Origin: Vibrio sp. MEBiC08052
GTDB taxonomy: Bacteria > Pseudomonadota > Gammaproteobacteria > Enterobacterales > Vibrionaceae
NCBI RefSeq assembly: GCF_001506075.1
Contig: NZ_KQ947475.1
Span: 3,106,631-3,170,630, forward strand
Direction: 5' to 3'
DNA: 64,000 bases
Of the stretch, positions 59,860 through 64,000 are shown piece by piece. The notes beneath the pieces are model-generated. The model was given only the letters and a program-made list of their open reading frames with translations. It made no database searches and was not told the DNA's origin. Each line of letters opens with the position of its first letter. The first letter of the stretch is position 1. The position numbers were made by a program, and so were the translations under genes.

Positions 59860-61301
59860 TCGCTTTGCTCCTTGCTGACTTGCCAAGTGATCCGCAACAC
59901 ACCGTCTTCCGTCAGCGTCAGTTCACTTCCTAGCTGTTGCAGCAGATAAATGGCTTTTAAAAGATGTAGCTCCGTTGTCGATAAAGCCGCCAACCGATGG
60001 GTCATATCCCGTGCAGCTGCAATTTTGAATAGCCGCCGGCATCGGGTCCATTGCATCTCATCCTGAATTGAAATCTCCGTCACTAATTGCCAATGTGCGA
60101 GACTTTCTTGCGCGATCTGAGTCTGTGCACTCACCGATTGCTGCAAAAGCTGACTGAGGCGATGGTAAAACTCACAAAAAGTATCCAGTAGGACTTGGCA
60201 ATCTCCCTCTACGGGATGCTGCATCTCATCACTCAGCCATTGATGCGAGGCATACCCACCCTGTTGGATGTTCGCATTCAGCTTGTCGAACCAATCCGCC
60301 AGATAAAATGACTCAATCACCGTCGTCATGTCACCAAAACTCAACGCATAGCCATAAACCGCCTGATGGTGGCGTTCTGCAGTATTAACCGGCTCCGAAG
60401 CCTCGGTCAGATTTGAAGGATTAGTCGGCTCAGGAAGATAGTCGCTTATGCCGCTACTATGTCGATCACGGTCCGTCGGTTGATCGGGATATCGTTCCGC
60501 GAACAGATGAAAGTAATAGCGCACCACTTCCAGCAGTACATCGCGACGATAACGCATGTGCGCCAAGGTCTGTGCGGCTTGCATCTTCGTTGTTTCCAGT
60601 GCATGAAGATTGTTCACATGAGCACGACGGATCCACCAAACTACCAGACCGGCAATCAGCCCGATAAACAAAATGATGATCTTCGCTTTGCCGAATACGC
60701 GTTGAATCTGACTCAATCGCTTATAAAAACCGCTCAACTCCAAATCCATCGCCAACACGCCGACAAACTCCCCTTGCGCGTCATAAAAAGGGGCATAAGC
60801 ACTGATAAAGGTGCCCCACTGATCCTGATAAGGCACACTTGAAACACTGATTTCCTGATGCGTCAGTGCTGCCACCAATTCCTGAGGTGCGTCATCATAA
60901 AGTGTCATTAACGCTGGTGGCGGATCCGGCACCCCATCTCCATCACCGTCATTCTGCGGGCTGGGATTGACCACGAAATAGACCCCCTGAGGTTTGAGAA
61001 TACAGGTGTAGATATACCGAACATCAGTCGCGGCCTGCCGTATGCGCTCCATGTGCATCGCCATGGTGTGATATTCAGGATCATCCGTTGATGTGTCTGC
61101 CTGAAAATGGCGATGGATGTCACCATTTAAAGTGGTTGCCGACGCACTGACGGTTGATATCAGTCCGGCTTTAATCTGATCTTCGAGTGCGCTGACAGAT
61201 TTGGCATATAACAGATAAGTGGTGATGCCTAATAACCCAATGAAGACAGCAGCTGCAAGGGTGGCATCAAACAATGTTCGCGTCGATTGAGAGAGTTTCA
61301 T
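59856..61301 (-). CDS. Two-TM Cache-type sensor protein with unknown output domain
   Basis: The 481-residue protein has TM1 at 14-33, a periplasmic domain at 34-205 and TM2 at 207-225. The periplasmic part shows Cache features: VRYIYTCILKPQGVYFVVNPSPQ and WGTFISAYAPFYDAQGEFVGVLAMDLEL. An Asp/Gly-rich loop, NDGDGDGVPDPP, may bind calcium. The cytoplasmic 250 residues are helical. They match no kinase, GGDEF, EAL, HAMP or MCP domain that I can see. The ATG at 61301 overlaps the channel stop (ATGA); the longer frame to 61370 is less likely. Confidence 0.85.
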   Translation of the reverse strand: MKLSQSTRTLFDATLAAAVFIGLLGITTYLLYAKSVSALEDQIKAGLISTVSASATTLNGDIHRHFQADTSTDDPEYHTMAMHMERIRQAATDVRYIYTCILKPQGVYFVVNPSPQNDGDGDGVPDPPPALMTLYDDAPQELVAALTHQEISVSSVPYQDQWGTFISAYAPFYDAQGEFVGVLAMDLELSGFYKRLSQIQRVFGKAKIIILFIGLIAGLVVWWIRRAHVNNLHALETTKMQAAQTLAHMRYRRDVLLEVVRYYFHLFAERYPDQPTDRDRHSSGISDYLPEPTNPSNLTEASEPVNTAERHHQAVYGYALSFGDMTTVIESFYLADWFDKLNANIQQGGYASHQWLSDEMQHPVEGDCQVLLDTFCEFYHRLSQLLQQSVSAQTQIAQESLAHWQLVTEISIQDEMQWTRCRRLFKIAAARDMTHRLAALSTTELHLLKAIYLLQQLGSELTLTEDGVLRITWQVSKEQSE

Positions 61302-62302
61302 AAGTCGCTGTTCACCCCGATTAATACACTCATGGCAATGAGAAATAAGGTAGGAAAAATGACCCGGCAACGCGGGATCACATATTCGACCGGCCGCCCT
61401 TTCTCGGCCCGGATTTTGACAAAGACAATCACCATAATTGCGGCAAAAATACTGACATATCCCATGATCACCATCCGCTCGATCAAGGTGGTGTATGGCA
61501 GCCTCGGCAACAGACTACTGGTATAAAAGGTGTAGGCGACCACCGTGAGCATCATGGTGAAAGAGGTCATCAGACGTTCAGAAAAGCCTTCAATCCAAAA
61601 AACAGCCCACGACGCCACTAAGATCAAAGACAGCGGCAGAATGAAACGCCAGAGATAATAATCGGGTTTACGTAATGCCTGAATGCTGATGGTTAAACGC
61701 GCAAAGTGACTCAAAATGTCTTTTTGTAAATGCTCATAATCCGAGCTGCTCAACCGTGCCTGAGGCTCTCCTTGTATCTGCCATTCACTGAGTGCTTGGT
61801 TTTCCAGCGCTTTAACAGTCACCCGAGCCGAACCAAATTTGAGTTGCTTCTGTTCATAAGAAAAGGGTTCCATCATCAGCACAAAGGTCTGATGATCAAA
61901 CGGAAATTGCCGAAAATCCATCGCGGTCGTAAACAGTCCCTGAAAGCGCTCGTTGTACGTCACACGCCCATCGGCGGAGATCACCACCCGTCGGTTGGCA
62001 GTCTGGCGCTGGCCGATGATATTGATAAACTCAAATGCCGGGACCCATAACCCCTCACCCATCAGTTGCTCGGCATGACGATTCTCATAAACCTGCTCAC
62101 CGCTGGCGGGCCGATAAGTCGGATCGGGTTCATCCCAAGACGTCACCAGATAACCGTCAACTTTATAAGTCTGATCGACTGTATTCACACCATAGATTTT
62201 GTTAATCGAGACTGACGTATCAACCACATATTGGGCATAGAGTGCCGGAGAACAAAACCACACCAAGCCTGCCATTACCGCGAGTATCTCTGTTTTGATC
62301 AT
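61298..62302 (-). CDS. Pentameric ligand-gated ion channel (bacterial Cys-loop receptor homologue)
   Basis: The 334-residue protein has a signal peptide (ALYA-Q), an extracellular beta-sandwich (25-212) and four TM helices. Family marks are GLWVPAFEFIN (loop A), FPFD at 133-136 (the Pro-loop equivalent of the Cys loop), RKPDYYLWRFILPLSLI at TM1 (Pro223), and the TM2-TM3 linker LPRLPYTT, close to the GLIC sequence LPKTPYMT. TM2 (about 241-263) begins SERLMT with a glutamate near position -2', which favours cation selectivity. Its length fits ELIC (322) and GLIC (359). ATGA overlaps link it to both neighbours. The ligand is unknown; amines are suggested by the gene upstream. Confidence 0.93.
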   Translation of the reverse strand: MIKTEILAVMAGLVWFCSPALYAQYVVDTSVSINKIYGVNTVDQTYKVDGYLVTSWDEPDPTYRPASGEQVYENRHAEQLMGEGLWVPAFEFINIIGQRQTANRRVVISADGRVTYNERFQGLFTTAMDFRQFPFDHQTFVLMMEPFSYEQKQLKFGSARVTVKALENQALSEWQIQGEPQARLSSSDYEHLQKDILSHFARLTISIQALRKPDYYLWRFILPLSLILVASWAVFWIEGFSERLMTSFTMMLTVVAYTFYTSSLLPRLPYTTLIERMVIMGYVSIFAAIMVIVFVKIRAEKGRPVEYVIPRCRVIFPTLFLIAMSVLIGVNSDL

Positions 62303-63852
62303 AGAAAACGCTCCGCTTGTAATACGGGCGTCTCGTCACGCCCTCCAGACTTTGAAGCCACACCATTGTCAAAAACCTCATCATCTGGACAAAAACCATA
62401 GCGATGACGCATGGACCGCAGGTCAGTCAGTGGATTTTGAGGTCGGGATGTTTGAAGTCGGGACGGAAGTGAGAAAGCATTGGGGTGGGCAAGCGCATCC
62501 AGTAATCGTTCAATCGCCGCTTGGGTCACATGGCTCAAGATGACTACATGACACATCCGCTGTAACCGCTCACCGATCAACACATCATTCTGAGCCAAAG
62601 AAAATTGTTCGATCACCGCAGGATTGGGTGCAGTAAAGCGGACAATATTACTGTGCCGTGGTCGCGGCATTACATGCAGCTGTTTACCGCCCGGATCCAA
62701 CTGCTGAAACAACCGGACAATTCGGTGTTGGGTATCATTCGCCAGATGTTCATTGGCATCGGCCAATCGTTGCAAGCCAGCTTTGCCCAACGTGACGAGC
62801 AGATCCCACAGGTAAAGGGAAAATATGCCTTGCCGGGATCCGGACACGGTCGAATCCCGGCTTCCGATATAAACCGGCCGGGCCGATGAACCTACTTTGT
62901 AACGTTCTTGCATGAGATAAATACCGCAAGCCCACGGCATTCCCAGCCATTTATACGGGCTGGTACACAAAGACATCACTTCCGGATGACGAAATTCATT
63001 AGGCTCGTTCGTGATAGAAAAAGGGGCTGACCCGACATGCAAATAAGGTGAAAAGTTGGCAGCCAGCGCCCCGTCAACATGGATCCAGTAACGCCGCTGT
63101 TGTGGGGTATTTGGGCCCAGTAGTGGCTTCAAACGCGTCAGAATCGTATAAATCGCATCACTGCCGCCGCTGAATGTTGCGCCATGATTCAACACTAAAA
63201 TAATCGGATGCTGTGCAGTGGTGAAGAATTCGACCAATGCGTATAAATCTTCAATGATCACGGCGTCGTTTTCATCAACAGCCAATGGTTGCTGCCAGTC
63301 GCCCTGATTAATCGGACACGCTCCCAAGCCCGGCCCGATATCATGGAATAAGCTGACGCCAACCATTTGACTGGCTTTATGAATCGAATAGTGGGTCGCT
63401 GCCGAACAGATCAAAACGGGCGGATAATCAGTCGGGACGGCATCGGCATAGCCTTCCACCGGATATCCCCGTAAGAAATCCCGCGCATTCCAGAGGGCAT
63501 AAAGATTCCCCTCCGTCGAGCCCATCGCAGTCAGATACCCCCAATACCGGCGCTGCGTATGCGATCCGGCAAAACCGCATAGCTGTGCATAATAGTCCAG
63601 CACTGCCCGTTCAAACTGCTTGGCATTGATCCGGTAACTGCCCTCTTCGAATCCGTCACCGAGATTAAGCAAGTTCAAGGAAAGAAAAGGCCAAAGCCTT
63701 GAAGGGAATTCGACCTGTTGGTTGGTCTGATATCCTAAAAAAGATGCCTTTTGCTGATTCAGTGTCATGAAATAGTCTGACAAGATCGCCTCTTTATCAG
63801 ACCCACTCAAACAGCTTTCCCCGATTACTAATTTCTGCTGCATTGCTCTCAT
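62299..63852 (-). CDS. PLP-dependent amino-acid decarboxylase, group II (histidine/tyrosine/glutamate type)
   Basis: The 517-residue fold-type I enzyme has MGSTEGNLYALWNAR (phosphate and substrate region), ATHYSIHKA (His154 stacks on PLP), HVDGAL (Asp260) and SPYKWLGMPWACG (PLP Lys301). The pattern is nearest to bacterial histidine decarboxylases, but I cannot fix the substrate. The product should be a primary amine or a GABA-like compound. It is the first gene of a four-gene operon, and its TGA overlaps the channel ATG. An in-frame ATG at 63843 has a better-spaced AGAGG than the one at 63852. Confidence 0.9.
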   Translation of the reverse strand: MRAMQQKLVIGESCLSGSDKEAILSDYFMTLNQQKASFLGYQTNQQVEFPSRLWPFLSLNLLNLGDGFEEGSYRINAKQFERAVLDYYAQLCGFAGSHTQRRYWGYLTAMGSTEGNLYALWNARDFLRGYPVEGYADAVPTDYPPVLICSAATHYSIHKASQMVGVSLFHDIGPGLGACPINQGDWQQPLAVDENDAVIIEDLYALVEFFTTAQHPIILVLNHGATFSGGSDAIYTILTRLKPLLGPNTPQQRRYWIHVDGALAANFSPYLHVGSAPFSITNEPNEFRHPEVMSLCTSPYKWLGMPWACGIYLMQERYKVGSSARPVYIGSRDSTVSGSRQGIFSLYLWDLLVTLGKAGLQRLADANEHLANDTQHRIVRLFQQLDPGGKQLHVMPRPRHSNIVRFTAPNPAVIEQFSLAQNDVLIGERLQRMCHVVILSHVTQAAIERLLDALAHPNAFSLPSRLQTSRPQNPLTDLRSMRHRYGFCPDDEVFDNGVASKSGGRDETPVLQAERFL

Positions 63853-63883
63853 TACCTCTCTGATTACGACTCACACATCAATC

Positions 63884-63907
63884 TCTGTCGATGTAAATAG
63901 CGACAGA
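63884..63907. promoter_or_regulatory. Inverted repeat upstream of the decarboxylase operon
   Basis: TCTGTCG / CGACAGA are perfect seven-base arms 10 bases apart, 32-41 bases upstream of the decarboxylase start. The spacer contains ATGTAAAT, repeated at 63965-63972. It could be an operator or a 5'-UTR hairpin. Confidence 0.5.
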
Positions 63908-64000
63908 TTAAAGAGATAGCCGCACAATTTCGCGGTGAAACAGAGAGGTTAAACGGGGAGACAAATGTAAATGATTCTGATTGTGTGTCCTTGAAAGGTT

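Overview
The window looks like a Vibrionaceae chromosome. The evidence is the gcvT / XRE-cupin regulator / gcvH / gcvP cluster, fabV, ybbA-ybbP-tesA, a trypsin-like protease with a GlyGly-CTERM tail, and type I-E and I-F CRISPR repeats. A lone ackA beside the gcv cluster recalls chromosome II of other vibrios. The cellulose, mixed-linkage glucan and xylan enzymes suggest a plant- or detritus-associated species such as those of salt marshes. Genus is fairly secure; species is not.

Layout. 1-909: 5' part of a GH9 cellulase that runs off the left edge. 1.2-8.0 kb: defence and competition region with a 13-repeat type I-E CRISPR array, a type VI VgrG with a toxin-like C-terminus plus a membrane immunity candidate, a fused nucleotidyltransferase-HEPN protein, and an 8-repeat type I-F array. 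Copies or fragments of a structured repeat lie around these parts. No cas gene is in the window. 8.2-17.4 kb: housekeeping genes (yehS, ybbP-ybbA, tesA, fabV, an EAL protein, a J-domain protein, cutA). 17.7-37.8 kb: a 20-kb beta-glucan utilisation locus. A LamB-type porin, a carbohydrate-binding-like lipoprotein, a GH16 lichenase and a GH9 lipoprotein act outside or at the surface. An ABC importer (solute-binding protein, two permeases, ATPase) brings in oligosaccharides. GH1, GH94 (phosphorolysis) and GH116 enzymes act in the cytoplasm, and two LacI-family repressors flank the importer and enzyme genes. 38-45.9 kb: chemoreceptor, ackA, an uncharacterised protein, creA-like lipoprotein, PAS-EAL protein, secreted protease. 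46-51.7 kb: glycine cleavage genes with a dedicated regulator and two matching palindromes. 52-55.7 kb: AT-rich, apparently acquired segment with an orphan gene, a transposase remnant, LysR/NTF2-like/SDR genes and a truncated NIPSNAP gene. 56-57.6 kb: a secreted GH11-CBM-CE4 xylanase.

58.7-63.85 kb: the most striking part. Four genes on the minus strand overlap one another by ATGA. They encode a PLP-dependent amino-acid decarboxylase, a pentameric ligand-gated ion channel (the bacterial relative of nicotinic and GABA-A receptors), a two-TM Cache-type sensor without a recognisable output domain, and an MFS transporter. Because the bacterial channel ELIC is gated by primary amines, this order suggests a unit that makes, senses and exports an amine. 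This is an inference from gene order and family knowledge.

Start codons were adjusted to the best Shine-Dalgarno sequence or overlap where an upstream in-frame codon looked less likely.
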